Assembly: GCF_020497125.1 (NCBI RefSeq)
Contig: NC_059072.1
Coordinates: 304,934,781 to 304,998,780, forward strand
Direction: 5' to 3'
Source: Mauremys mutica
Lineage: Eukaryota; Chordata; Testudines; Geoemydidae
Length of the DNA stretch: 64,000 bases
The position numbers and the translations under genes are program-made. The notes below the pieces were generated by a model that saw only the letters and a list, made by a program, of their open reading frames with translations, was not told the DNA's origin and did no database searches. Shown here piece by piece: positions 44,843 through 56,280 of the stretch. Positions within the stretch are counted from its first letter, which is position 1; every line of letters begins with the position of its first letter.

Positions 44843-46130
44843 ACAGTCTAGTTAAAAAATCAAGCCAAATATTCTTTAGTCAACACTCTGGCTGCTGTCT
44901 GGGCAAAGGCTATAGGATTAACCCTGAATTTTAATTTATCATATAAATTTTACAGCAAATTAGCAAATTTCACAAAGTCGCAACACCCTGCACATTTGAA
45001 TAGTCTGTATGTGTATTCAGTGAAGGCCGTGAGAGGATGGATGTGAATACACCCTGTACAGAGCCACATTCTGATTGGCTAACGGGCTTTTTTTTTTTAA
45101 TGTCCAACTTGAATGCCAGCTCCCAACAGTGCAGAGTTGGGATTTCAGAGTATACACACACATCCCTATGTCTGTTAGAATAAATGTCTTGGGAGAGACA
45201 GCTAACTTGGGGGAACAAAGAAGAGCCATTTTGGGGGAAGGTACATGTTTATGTCTGAGTAAAAATATCAAGGAAAGAGCAGGGAACAAAAGTAAGTGAC
45301 ACTACAAAGTTACGGTCACTTACATCAACCTGAGTCCACCTATGTCAAGTTTGTCTCTGGCCGACCTAAGGCTGGTCTAGATGAAAATGGCAATTGGGCC
45401 ACAAACAGCTGCAAAAGCAGCTGGGCTTCTGAAAGCGAGAAGAAAGAGTCCAAAACCTGACTGCACAAAACCTTGATAAATAAGATGGGGGTGGAAGACA
45501 TTGCATGTACTTTTTTTTAACTGCAACTTAAAGCCAGGCCGGGGGTGCTTTAGCCAGCTATTAGTGCACTTCTTAGCATGCTCAAGGCATTCAGCAAAAT
45601 GTACCCAAGCACATAAGAGAACCCTAGTAGTGCACATCCTGTTTTGGCTCATTGCTCTATTATTTGGTGATTATTAGAACACTGGAAATGAATTTCACAT
45701 CTCTTTTTCCTGTCACTGGGTTTCCAGCCAGCTGTGTAATTACTATAATACATACTGAGTAATAATGCTATCTCCCAAACTGGTCATTCCGACTTCTCCT
45801 CCCTATTCACTCTTTTGGTTCATATTCTCACAATGTTCTCATTGTGATTCACTTCCCTATTGCTATTTTTAAAAATAGATGCTCAGGTGCCATGGTGATG
45901 GTTATGGTGTAAGAATCTGATTAGAACAGAAATACTGGTGTCTTTCCCCTCTTCTTCTAGCCTCAAATCTATGGAATACTCTAACCCTCTTCATTTTTTA
46001 TTCTTTAGCCTTAAATGCCATCTCAACTTTTTAAAAAGCTGCTTTTAATTATTTGATGTTTCTCGCTCTTCTTGTAAGCTCTCAGTAGTTCGCACTTGAT
46101 TTGGGAGCCATGTGGGTGGAGGAAGATGGT
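44843..46130. other. Intergenic sequence, no gene seen
   Basis: The stretch at 45303-45375 resembles a decayed MITE (ACTTACATCAACCTGAGTCC, GGCTGGTCTAGATG). No coding support. Confidence 0.45.
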
Positions 46131-46490
46131 GAGGGGAGGGAAGGCAGATCTGACAAGGAGCCAGGCTGCTGGTGGAGAACTGGGACTGGCTGGGCAAAAA
46201 GACTGGGACAAGGAACCAAGTGACGTGACACTGAGATTGGATGAGGAGCCTGGGGAGGGACACTAGGACTGGAAACCGGTGGAGATGAGGAACATGGGTG
46301 GAATGGAGAAAGACAGATCAGGTGAGGAGATGGGGAAATTAGGACTGACTGAGCAAGGAAACTTGGAATGGGAGTGGGAGGGAAAGTCAGTGTGTCTGAA
46401 GGAGAGAGAAGAGGACTTACTAGGACTGGGATGAGAAGCCAGAGGAGTTGAGATTAGGACTGTCAAGGAGTGAGAGTAGGGAGAAGATCG
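46130..46490. repeat. Degenerate purine-rich tandem repeat
   Basis: Loose repetition of the words GACTGG, TGAGGAGCC and GGAACC at irregular spacing along the + strand. It leaves pyrimidine-rich frames open on the minus strand that are not treated as genes. Confidence 0.45.
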
Positions 46491-46960
46491 GATGAAGACA
46501 GGTTGGATGTGATGGGGCAGAAGGGATCAAGCGTGGGGGAAAACAGATGGAACAGTCTGTGCCCACTGGAGCACACTCCCCTGCAGAGCCTAGAATAGAA
46601 CCCAGGATTCTTGAGTCCCACCGTTCCTCTGCTGTCAGCAGACATCTGTGAAACCCACTGGCAAAGTCTCCCATCCCCGTCTAGGGCTGGTCCACAGAGG
46701 AAGACAACCTACTGTTGTTAGTTACTCTGTTAGCTCAAGTGGCAGAGACCTGGGTGGTGGATTTAAAGCTTCTAACCTGCTGATGAACCATGATGGTGTC
46801 AGTATTATGCCACATGCTAGAATTCCTGTTTTTACATTTTGGTTAAAAATTTAGGAAATTACACGCACAAAAACATTAAAAGCACATTATGTAGGGTGCA
46901 AAACCAAGCACTCAGAAGTTAGGAAGTGCTAACCTTGAGCATGAGCAACCTTAATTCAGT

Positions 46961-47095
46961 TCCCTTGTGTGTTATGATAGTGTTTGAATCAAGCACAGGA
47001 ATAAGTTAGTGGTTGTCTAGGGACCAGTGATCACGACCTGATTAAATTCAAAATACAGGCAAACAGGACAGTCCTGTACAGTTATATAAAAATTA
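46961..47095 (+). mobile_element. CR1-like fragment
   Basis: Contains GGGACCAGTGATCACGACCT and GATTAAATTCAAAATACAGG, wording of the CR1 endonuclease region. Short and decayed. Confidence 0.5.
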
Positions 47096-47916
47096 GGTGT
47101 GTGTGTGTGGGGGTGGAGACGGACTGATGGACTAACTGCGCTGGCTAAAATCAGGCAGACTCTGTAGAAGAATGGTACGTACTTCTCTCACGTAGAGTTC
47201 TGTCTAGCCAAACATATGCAGCAAGCCCTGGAAGGCTATAGAAGTTGGCTGCACAGCAGGCCAACTTATTCAGTAGGCAGGAACAAAAGTGCAAAAAAAG
47301 CCACCCCAGCACAAAATTGTATTGCTTGCTTATAGTTGTACAGCAGCTGAAAGGAAGAGAGTTCATGTAAAATAAGATCAAGATCTTTTCATCACATGAA
47401 CCAGGACTGCTTGTCCTTGCTCTGTTCTTGCCTCCCTTTCCCCACTGGAACTATGCAGCACAGGTACAGGAACATCCCTCCATACATGGCCCTGTTTGGT
47501 AACAAGGCAGAATTATGGGTTTAAAAGAGAAAATTCCAACAACCTGGTGTTGGGTTGAGAGGACCATACCCACCCATATCTCTAATGAATCAGAGAGCTC
47601 TTGCTTCCCTCCTTATTGTTGGGGCAGAGGCAGAAACAAAACCCAGGGGCTTCCAGTCACCTGCTCTAAACAGTAGACACACTGCTATTCTGTGAAGTGC
47701 TGAATGCTTTCTGCAAAGTGCTGAGCATCCTCCACTCTCATGGAAGACAAAGAGTTAAAGATGCTCTGCAACTTGCCGGACTAGGCCCATACTCCGTCCA
47801 TATTCTAGAATTCACTGCTTAAAATAGTGTGTTTAAGAGTGAGAATAAAAAGAAACTATTCAAACTGCTACAGAAGTGGGCAGTATTCATAACTCATTCA
47901 AGTGCCACTCTTTGGT
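47096..47916. other. Intergenic sequence, no gene seen
   Basis: No repeat boundary or exon recognised. Confidence 0.4.
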
Positions 47917-49047
47917 AAAAAGAACAGGAGTACTTGTGGCACCTTAGAGACTAATAGATTTATTTGAGCATAAGCTTTTGTGGGATTGTGGTGCGGCTTT
48001 GCCGCGGTTCATCTCTCAGCGGGGCCGTGGGGTATCCCACCGCCTCGCTCTAGTCCACCGACCGTCGGCTCTGCGACAGTGTGGGATGGCCAGCACACAG
48101 TCAGGGGCTCAGACCTTTAAGCAGGGGGCTGAGCCAATAGTTCAGATAGCCGCCCAGGCCCTAGATCAGGGTGGGGCAGCAAACAAGCCGTCAGGGACTC
48201 AGGCCTTTCAGCGGGGGCTGAGTCACTAGTCAATATCAGCCCAGGCCCTGGGTCAGGGCGGGGCAGCAAACAAAGAGTCAAAGACTCAGGCCTTTAGGCA
48301 GGGGCTGAGTCAGTAGTTCTATATCAAAAGGTCCTAGCCTCTCCAGGCCAGGGAAAAGGGGGGAGTCTGCCACCCAAGTGGGTGGCAGGGGGGATGCAGG
48401 CCCTCCCATTCCACTGCATCCCAGCCCGGGGCCCTAGCAGCGGCAAAGGCTTGCTGCTGTCAGTGGGGATCCTGGCCGCAACACACTGACATAGGTTCAG
48501 GCAATGCTGCAGCCAGACTGGGGTCGGCTGCCCCCGGGCCACTTCCACACTCCCCCTCGTAAGGTACCTGAGTCGTTGTAGCGTTGCCGGCGGTCTCAAA
48601 CACCATCGGTTCCTCCGGGTAAGTAGCGGATGGTAGGCTCAGCTGCTCCTCAGGGTAGCTGGCAAGAGGCAGGCTCGGCTCCTCCTCAGGGTAGCTGGCA
48701 CAAGGCAGGCTCAGCTCCTCCTCGGGGTAGCTGAAGCGGGGTAGGCTCGGCCAGTCTTCCTCTGGGTAACGGGCGAGGGGTAGGCTAGGCCAGCCGCGGT
48801 CTTCTGCTGTCTCCCCCAAGGGAGCTCGGCCGCAGACGTCTGGTTTCTGCAGCGGCTGGGTCTCAACTGAGCTCTGCAGGTGAGCTTTTATACTTCCGGG
48901 TCTGCGCCGTGACCTCTGAGGGGCGGGCGCAGGACCCAGTGGCTCCGCCCACGGTGGTGTTAGGGGAGGCTCGTCTCTCAGCGGGGCCGTGGGGTATCCC
49001 ACCACCTCGCTACAGGGCTACAGCCCACTTCATCGGATGCATAGAAT
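47917..49047. mobile_element. Penelope-like terminal unit split by an LTR
   Basis: AAAAGAACAGGAGTACTTGT to AAGCTTTTGTGGG on the left and CTACAGCCCACTTCATCGG to GCATAGAATGG on the right join into the same unit as 7111-7195. The LTR at 47987-49014 separates the halves. Confidence 0.8.
47987..49014 (-). mobile_element. Solo LTR (1028 bp) with internal tandem repeats
   Basis: Minus-strand start TGTAGCGAGGTGGTGGGATA and end GCCGCACCACA (TG...CA). The flanks GGGAT (47982-47986) and GGGCT (49015-49019) form a 5-bp TSD with one mismatch. A TATA-like TATAAAAG on the minus strand lies near 48894-48901 and a CCGCCC-type GC box near 48945, so the promoter reads leftward. Inside are three units of about 88 bp (48101, 48191, 48278) and about five units of 36 bp (48615-48790). 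A 37-bp word, CTCTCAGCGGGGCCGTGGGG and onwards, occurs in direct orientation near both ends (48011 and 48975). No viral gene is present. Confidence 0.82.
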
Positions 49048-50079
49048 GGTAAGGTGAACATGAATATGGCTTGTGCTAGAGCCAATGGGCTGTAGATGAA
49101 ACACATGAATGAGAAAGACCAATTGGAATGTTGCGACTCTGCGTTTGACCTGTATTTGATGTAAAGCAAGAAAACTTAGTAAGATATTTAACACAGGACG
49201 AAAGGTGACTTCAGAACAGAAAGTTTGAAACATCATGTAATACAGTTGTTGTAGTGGAAATCCAAATTCTCAATTAGTATGGATGCTAAATCAATATGGT
49301 GGGAGAGAGGGAATCTTTTAAGAATAAAAACCGGTCTGCATTTCAGTTGCAAACCAGACTGACACAATTTGTTAATTAAATAAGATGAGAAAAATCAATG
49401 ATTGTTTTGCATGCGTGGTGTGAGTTGGAAAGGGTTTTTGGTAACTGTTGAGGAGGCAAATGTAGAGCACCGATTTGCATACTGACTCTACTCCTCTTAT
49501 CTTGAAATTTTTCTAGTTAAGTCATCTCTAGCACCAGCCTGCTTGTGATGCACAATATTTAATACCTTGTCTGCATGGGTGACTAGTGAGTTTGACATTA
49601 TGCTGCTTCAGTGTATTAGGAGCATTTCTTCATTTGTTTTGCTAGCTGTTCCTCCCCTCTTCTAGGCATCTGTATATGAGGACCCACAAACAGGGAAGGC
49701 GTATAACCTCCTTCATCCCGTGAACATGTGGGAATGTGCACAAATATGTTTAGGGGAACTTAAGAAACTTAACATCTGTTTATCTAACTCAGTTGCATGA
49801 AAATGTTCATGAATGACAAGTGAGAGAACCCTTTCATAGTTTAGCTATACTTTTTAAATGCTCCATTATTGTCATTAAAAAGATCTTGTGGAAAAACTGG
49901 TTTTAAGGAAAGTATGGAAATGTAGCAGGAGAGATCACTTGATGAGTAGTGAGAGAAGAAATTCCAGACACAGGCATTAGCATGAAAAAGGCACAGATGA
50001 AATTAGCAGACAAAAGGGGAAAGTCAGGTAGAGGCTTTGGAGGAGGGTCGTGGAGAGTAGTCCTAAGATGTCAGTAAGG
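49048..50079. other. Intergenic sequence, no gene seen
   Basis: AT-rich; no exon-like frame. Confidence 0.45.
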
Positions 50080-50850
50080 CCCAGATCCAGAGACAGACTT
50101 CGGTGTTGTGACACTTAACATTGCAGCACCTAACTTTTAGGTGCCTAGAAAATCATAGTAACAATGCTGTTATCCACAAAGCCTCTGTTAGACACCTATC
50201 ATATAGGGAGCTGAGTGGGGAGAGAAAAGTGTCTTACACTGTGTTCCACGAAGCCAGCATGCTAGGTGGCGGCTGCCCAAGCTAGCAATGGGAGAGGCCA
50301 GTGAGGGTTGTGTGTGCTAAGCCCTGCCCTTCTCCCAGCATACCATACCCAAGTCTGGGCTGCAGTGAGGTGCCTGTCTCACCCCCAATGTAGGCAGACG
50401 AGCATCTATCTTCCCCTAGCTTGTGTGCAGGGCTCGGTCTGGTAGGCAGCCTCTGAGCACATTTAACTCCATGCAAATCAGCCAGGGGATAACCTTGAGC
50501 CTGGTGGTTCTGGCACATGGGAGAGCCCCCCATTCATTCCCCCCCCCCGATGAAGAGAAGTGCTTTTAAGAGAGATCTGCCACCTCTAACCACTAAATGA
50601 TAGTGATTCTCATTTGTTCTCTGAATAATTAAATATGGACTTGGGCCAATTTATTAAAATTGAACAATTTCAATAGGAGAGATGGAAGGGTGCCACATCA
50701 GAATATCCCATGTCCCAGCAGTTACAGCACTCACATGAAAGGTGGCAGATCCCTGCTCAGATCTCTTCTCCTCATCAGGCCAAGTGGGGGTGGGGACTTG
50801 AAAGAAGGTCCCTCACCTCCCACATGAGTTCTCTAACTAAAAGGTTAGAA
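50080..50850 (+). repeat. Dispersed repeat with tRNA-like module, third copy
   Basis: Shares with 18540-19417 the phrase CATCAGAATATCCCAT followed by a tRNA-like CCCAGCAGTTACAGCACTCA (50712). It also shares the CCTAACTTTTAGGTGCCTA wording near 50140. More decayed than the first copy. Confidence 0.55.
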
Positions 50851-50853
50851 GAA

Positions 50854-51030
50854 CATAAGAACGGCCATACAGAGTCAGACTAATGGCCCATCTAGACCAT
50901 TATCCTGTCTTCTGACAGTGGCCAATGCTAGATGCTGCAGAGGGAATGAACAGAACAGGTAATCATCAAGTGATCCCTCTCCTGTCACCTGTTCCCAGCT
51001 TCTGGCAAACAGAGGTTCAGCAGCTTACAG
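50854..51030 (+). repeat. Interspersed repeat, AAGAACATAAGAA family
   Basis: Reads AAGAACATAAGAACGGCCAT through GACAGTGGCCAATGCTAG to CCAGCTTCTGGCAAACAGAG. A well-known dispersed sequence of turtles and archosaurs that I believe is LINE-derived. A faint relative lies in LRCH1 intron 1 at about 59210-59275. Confidence 0.65.
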
Positions 51031-51042
51031 GGTCAGACCCTG

Positions 51043-51340
51043 AGGGTATGTCTACACTTCAATAAAAAATGGCACCAAGTTTGAGTCCAGGTCAATTGAC
51101 AGTGTAGATGTTTGGGCTTGGGCAGGAGCCTGAGCTCTGACCCACATGAAGGGGGGAGGGTCTCACAGTATGTTTACACTGCAGGAAAAACCCCATGGCT
51201 GGTCTGTGTCATCTGACTCAGGTTCATAGGTCTTGGGCTGCAAGGCTATAAAACTGCAGCATAGATATTCAGGCTTGAGCTGGAGCCTGGGATCCAGGAC
51301 CCTGTGAAGGGGGAGTGTCCCAGAGCCTGAACTCCACTTG
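51043..51340. mobile_element. Two partial Harbinger-type MITE copies in tandem
   Basis: GGGTATGTCTACACTTCAA at 51043 and CAGTATGTTTACACTGCAGG at about 51166 are two left-end-like starts. Each is followed by GAGCCTGAGCTCTGACC or GAGCCTGGGATCCAGGAC wording that resembles the body of 36910-37171. The right terminus is missing. Confidence 0.55.
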
Positions 51341-51599
51341 GTGCCGTGATCTTTTATTGCAATGTAAATATATCTCCAGTGAGACAATGACTGACAAACC
51401 ACATGTACACAGTGCATACTCCCTGCTCCCATGACATTTTGCATCCTTTAGCCAACTGTATCTCTCTGTATTGTGAGATCTCAAAGATCAGGCTGTAACC
51501 TGTAACCATATCCACCAGCAAGTGGAAAAACATCTCACTCTGTACATATTGCACAATTTTGCAGTGTTTATTTGAAGGAAGAGAAGGAGTGCCCTAGCT

Positions 51600-51835
51600 C
51601 TGCAAGCGCGTGCCTGGGGCGGGAAGCCGCAGGGGGTGGCCTACCGGTCCCTGCGAGGGTGGCAGTCAGGCAGCCTTCGGCTGCTTGCCTGGGGGAGGTC
51701 CCCGGTCCTGCAGCTTCGTCGTACCCGCCACCGAATTGCCGCTGAATCCGCGGGACTAGAGGACCTCCCGCAGGCAAGCCGCCGAAGGCCACCTAACTGC
51801 CGTGCTTGGGGCAGCAAAAAAGCTAGAGCCCCTGT
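51600..51835. repeat. GC-rich interspersed repeat, second copy
   Basis: The word CCCGCAGGCAAGCCGCCGAA and its inverse TTCGGCTGCTTGCCTGGGG form internal palindromes. The end GTGCTTGGGGCAGCAAAAAA and AGCTAGAGCCCCTG matches the plan of the copy at 15757-16160. Confidence 0.55.
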
Positions 51836-53584
51836 GCAAGAGCCTGGAGTTGTCCAATACAAATTAAGAAAGTTTTGAATTGTCTTTTGTAGTCACAGTT
51901 ACTAGAACAAGTGAATTCTACTTCCTCCCAAGGGAGATTACTTATGTCCTATTCCCCAATGTTATGCTATTTAATTCAGGCTACACAGTCAAGCCCCAAA
52001 CCTGCAAGCACTTATGTATGTGTGTAAAACTATTCACATGCATGTTTGGGCAGAGATTATCTTTTTGTACAGTGCCTAGCATAGTGGGGCCCTGAGCCAT
52101 GACTGGGGCCTTTAAGGACCAATGCTATGTAAATAATAAGTGTTTGCCTTGCCCTAAATTACAGGCAATAATCTGCAGTTGGAGAGTGCCTGTTGCAGCA
52201 AATAGAACAGAAAAGAATGACAAACACGCTTACTACTCCTGATCCTGTAAAATTAGTAATAGATTGAGATAATTTGTATTATGGTAGCATCCAGAGGCCC
52301 TGACCAATATTGGAGTCCTATTGTAATAGGCACTGTACCAACATAAATGTTTTGGATTCTGACTTTACTCACACCAGCTTTACTCTGGTACAACTCCCTT
52401 GACTTCAGTGGAATTACACCAATTTACACTAGGTAACAGCAGAATCAGGCTGTCTGTCCGGAAGAGTTTACAATCTTGGTGTGTGAAAACTATCAAATAC
52501 AGACAATTTTTATGCCTTTTAATTGTAATTATAAATACTGATCCTCCATCTTTTCCTGAGCGGCCTGCCTAAAACTGCTCCTCAGCATAGCTAATAATCC
52601 TTATCCAGTCAGTGTTGGCCAATTTCTTGCTGGTGTTGACATCAATGGGACGAATGTGCTAAAAGTTAAATAGGTACATAAGTGTGTGCAGGATCAGGGC
52701 CTTTGTACATATTGGTGTTAGACATTTTAAACACTGTTTTGTATCTATCATATTGCCCCTTAGTTCTCTTTTCCAAGATGAACAGTCCCAGACATGGTCT
52801 ATATGCTTCATTGGTGTAAGACTGTTATAGTTACTTTAGATATTAACGGCTTATGTTGAAACAAGCCGAGTCTTAGAGAAAGACAAACTTAAAACAGGCA
52901 GGGCTGTGTTTCTTGGTAGTTATGGCATGTTAAGGTCACTGGAACATTTCATGTGACTATTCCATTTCTCGATGTTTGGGTTATATAGACTGCAGCTGTA
53001 CTAGAGTGTTTGGGCCTCATTCTGTGCTGATTTTCTCAGGAAGAGCAGTACAGAAGATGCCGTCCAGGAGAGCGATAAAGGGAGGGGCAAAGGTGGTTGT
53101 ATGCAACTTTGTGCTTGCCAGAATGGTGGATTAATTTAAAAATCAAGGTGACTTAAATCATGGTTTAATTCACCAAGTGGAAAGCCTTGATTTAAATCAA
53201 TTTTAATAAACCTCTCCATTTATACTTGTAATAGACTAAATTCTTATTGGTTGATATAACCTTTAAAATATGTTGATTTACAACTAAATAGAGCCTTTAC
53301 ACTAGATTTGGTACATCTTTTTGCTATCTAGGAGGGTATACTATAACTATATACATTTATGTAAGAGATTATAGAGATTAATTTTCAGATTATTAAGCAG
53401 TACATTTTTAGTGTGCTAGAAAATGGTGAATTAATATTGCTTATTTACTAGATAATTAACTTTTTGCTTATGCTTTGGGCCAACCAGCATTAGAATGGTA
53501 GTGGGAATTTTAAACACACACAACAGCATATAAAATTTTTACTAAACAAAACAAGCCCTAAATACAGTACATATAATTTATAGA
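51836..53584. other. Intergenic sequence, no gene seen
   Basis: AT-rich. Contains a short palindrome at 52387-52432 (GGTACAACTCCCTTGACTTC and its inverse) and a TTTAAATCA-rich patch at 53130-53210. No coding support. Confidence 0.45.
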
Positions 53585-53659
53585 AATGAAGGACTGGAAG
53601 GGAACTCAATAGTCCTGCCTCAGTGCAGAGCATTGGACTCGATGACCTAGTATCAAGAC

Positions 53660-53982
53660 CAGGGGTCGGCAACCTCTGGCACGCAGCTCACCAGGGTAAG
53701 CACCCTGGCAAGCCAGTTTGTTTACCTGCTGCATTGGCAGATTTGGCCAATCATGGCTCCCACTGCCTGCGGTTTGACGTCCCAGGCCAATAGGGGCTGC
53801 GGGAAGTGGCGTGGGCAAGGGATATGCTGGCCACAGCCTTCCACTGCCCCCATTGGCCTGGGGCAGTGAACTGCCGGCAGTTGGAGCCGCAATCGGACAA
53901 ACCTGCTGACGCACAGGTAACCAAACCTGCCTGCCAGGGTGCTTACCCTGATAAGCCATGTGCCAGAGGTTGCTGACCCCTG
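53660..53982. mobile_element. hAT MITE (323 bp) inside CR1
   Basis: Starts CAGGGGTCGGCAACCTCTGG and ends CCAGAGGTTGCTGACCCCTG. Flanks ATCAAGAC (53652-53659) and ATCTAGAC (53983-53990) are an 8-bp TSD with one difference. Same family as 37935-38260. Confidence 0.93.
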
Positions 53983-54287
53983 ATCTAGACTGTGTCTGAC
54001 AGGTGTTTATCTAACCTGTCCTTAAAAACCTCCAATGGACTGAAATTCCACAATTACCCTAGGTATTTGTTCCAGTGCTTAGTTACCCTTATGGTTAGAA
54101 AGGGTTTCCTAACATCTAACCTAAATCTCCGTTGCTGTAATTTAAGTCCATTACTTCTTGTCAAGACCTCATTGGATAAGGAGAACAATTTATCACCCTC
54201 TTTATAAACAACTTTTTACATACTTGAAGACTATCATGTCCCCCCTCAGTCTACTCATCTCCAGACTAAACAAGCCCAGTTGTTTCA

Positions 54288-54454
54288 AGCAACAAGGAGT
54301 CCTGTGGCACCTTATAGACTAACAGACGTATTGGAGCATAAGCTTTTGTGGGTGAATACCCACTTCAATACATCTGTTAGTCTATAAGGTGCCACAGGAC
54401 TCTGTTGCTTTTTACAGATCCAGACTAACACGGCTACCCCTCTGATACTTGACA
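54288..54454. mobile_element. Penelope-like terminus in head-to-head inverted form, with TSD
   Basis: The left arm GTCCTGTGGCACCTTATAGA to GCATAAGCTTTTGTGGGTG and the right arm ATCTGTTAGTCTATAAGGTG to CCACAGGACTCTGTTGC are reverse complements. ACACGGCTACCCCTCTGATA lies at the right limit. CCAGTTGTTTCA flanks it at 54276-54287 and 54455-54466, a perfect 12-bp TSD. Confidence 0.9.
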
Positions 54455-54782
54455 CCAGTTGTTTCAGTCTTCCATCATATCATATTTTCTAGACTTTAAT
54501 CACTTTTGTTGTTCCCCTGTAGATTCTCCAATTTGTCCATGTCTTTTCTGAAGTCTGGTGCCCAGATTTGGACACCGTTGAGGCCTGAGTAGAGTGGAAG
54601 AATTACTTCTCGTGTCTTGCTTACAACACTCCTGCTAATACATCTCAGAATGATGTTTGCTTTTTTTGCAACAGTATTACATTGTTGACTCATTCAATTT
54701 GTGATCCATACTGTAACCCCCAGATCCTCTTCTGCCGTACTTCTTCATAGGAAGTCGTTTCCCATTTTGTATTTGTGCAATT

Positions 54783-55027
54783 GTAATACCTATCTATAAA
54801 AAGGGGAATAAGGACAAACCAGGGAATTATAGCCCAGTCAGCTTAATGTTGGTACCCAGAAAGATAATGGAGCAAATAATCCATCAATTTGTAAGCACCT
54901 AGAAGATAAGGTGATAAGTAACAGTCAACATGGATTTGTGAAGAACAAATTATGTCACACCAACCTAATATGCTTCTGTGACAGGGTGATGAGCCTTGTG
55001 GACAGAGGGAAGCAGCAGATGATATAT
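54783..55027 (+). mobile_element. CR1 segment in opposite orientation
   Basis: Plus-strand CR1 reverse-transcriptase wording (GGGAATAAGGACAAACCAGG, GATAATGGAGCAAATAAT, AGTCAACATGGATTTGTG) lies within the minus-strand CR1. The minus-strand sequence resumes at about 55028 with a short overlap or gap. This is either an inversion formed during reverse transcription or a separate nested fragment. Confidence 0.7.
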
Positions 55028-55456
55028 TCCTTCATATGTGTATTGCTTTGCATTTGTCCTTATTGAATTTCATCCTATTTTAGGCCATTTCTTCAGTTTG
55101 CCTCTACCATTTTGTATTCTAATCCTTTTCTCCAAAAGTGCTTGCTTGGTATCATCTGCAAACTTCATAAATGTACTCAGTATGCCATTATCCATATCCT
55201 ATATACAGGTATTGTATAGAACTGGACACAGGACAGATCCCAGAGGGATCTCACTTGATATGCCTTTCCAGTTTTTGACTGAACCATTGATAACTACTGA
55301 GTACACTTTTCCAACCAGTTGTGCATCCACCTTATAATAGGTTTGTCTAGGCCATAATTCCCTAGTTTGCTGATGAGAAAGTCATGTGAGGCAGTATCAA
55401 AAGCCTTGCTAAAGTCAAAATATATCAATAAATATATTGATTAAACTGCATTAAAC

Positions 55457-55547
55457 CCATGTAGACACTCTCAGGTCAGAATTAAAGTGGCTGTAATTTG
55501 ATTTATCTTAAGGCAACTTTAATTCTAAATGAGAGCATCCACACAGG
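55457..55547. repeat. Small fold-back between the two CR1 copies
   Basis: GTAGACACTCTCAGG and CAGAATTAAAGTGGC on the left face CAACTTTAATTCTAAATGAG and AGCATCCACAC on the right. The arms are imperfect inverse copies, suggesting a MITE. Confidence 0.55.
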
Positions 55548-55567
55548 GGATTCACCTATGATCCAAT

Positions 55568-56280
55568 AGGTGAATCTGGGTCTCTTCACTATCTTTGTCA
55601 ATGATTTAGATAATGGCATACAGAGCACACTTATAAAGTTTGTGGATGATACCAATCTGGGAGGGGTTGCAAGTGCTTTGGAGGATAGGATTATAGTTCA
55701 AAATGATCTAGACAAACTGAGGATACGGCTTGAATTAAACAGGATGAAGTTCAATAAGGACAAATGCAAAGTACTCCACTTAGGGAGGGACAATCAGTTG
55801 CACACATACAAAATGGGAAATGACTGCCTAGGGAGGAGTACTGCAGAAAGGGATCTAGGGGTTATAATGGATCACAAGCTAAATATGAGTCAGTGTAACA
55901 CTGTTGCAAAAACAGCAAACATCATTCTGGGATGCGTTGGTAGGAGTGTTGCAAGCAAAACACAAGAAGTAATCCTTCCATTCTACTCCACACTGATAAG
56001 GCCTCAGCTGGAGTATTGGGTCCAATTCTGGGTGCCACATTTCAGGGAAGATGTGGACAAATTGGAGAAGGTCCAGAGAAGAGCAACAAAAATGATTAAA
56101 GGTCTAGAAAATATGACCTACAAATGAGGGAACATTGAAAAAATTCCGTTTGTTTTGTCTGGAAAAGAGAAGACTGAGAGGGGACATAACAGTTTTCAAG
56201 TACATAAAAGGTTGTTACAAGGAGGAGGAAGAAAAAATGTTCTTCTTAACCTCTAAGGATAGGATGAGAAGCAATGGCCA
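55568..56280 (+). mobile_element. CR1 LINE 3' part, adjacent to LRCH1 CpG island
   Basis: Runs from the reverse transcriptase catalytic region through the C-terminus into the 3' UTR (GGAAAAGAGAAGACTGAGAG, AGTACATAAAAGGTTGTTAC) and stops abruptly at about 56280, where CpG-rich sequence begins. The normal CR1 3' terminus is absent. Confidence 0.88.
55570..56127 (+). pseudogene. CR1 reverse transcriptase C-terminal fragment
   Basis: CR1 LINEs encode an endonuclease/reverse transcriptase that copies its own RNA at nicked DNA. This 185-codon open stretch starts within the palm domain (LFTIFVNDLDNG). It includes FVDDTNLGG, the polymerase motif with the two catalytic aspartates, and then a thumb region with NRMKFNKDKCKVLHLGR, ERDLGVIMDHKLNMSQC and IRPQLEYWVQFWVPHFRED. 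It lacks the N-terminal endonuclease and the upstream fingers, so it is 5' truncated like most CR1 copies. The frame is unusually long for such a fragment, which suggests a fairly young insertion. Confidence 0.9.

Larger units (their letters stand above)
53585..55440 (-). mobile_element. CR1 LINE, minus strand, with three internal rearrangements
   Basis: On the minus strand the 3' end lies at about 53585 and the reverse transcriptase region extends to about 55440. The minus frame at 54693-54496 includes CNTVAKKANIILRCISRSV and FRKDMDKLENLQ, typical of the CR1 RT C-terminus. A hAT MITE (53660-53982), a Penelope terminus (54288-54454) and an inverted CR1 segment (54783-55027) interrupt it. Not functional. 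Confidence 0.85.

Noticed and set aside
48460..49005. 181-codon minus frame as a host or viral gene
   Set aside because: It lies wholly within a solo LTR and consists largely of a 12-residue tandem repeat.
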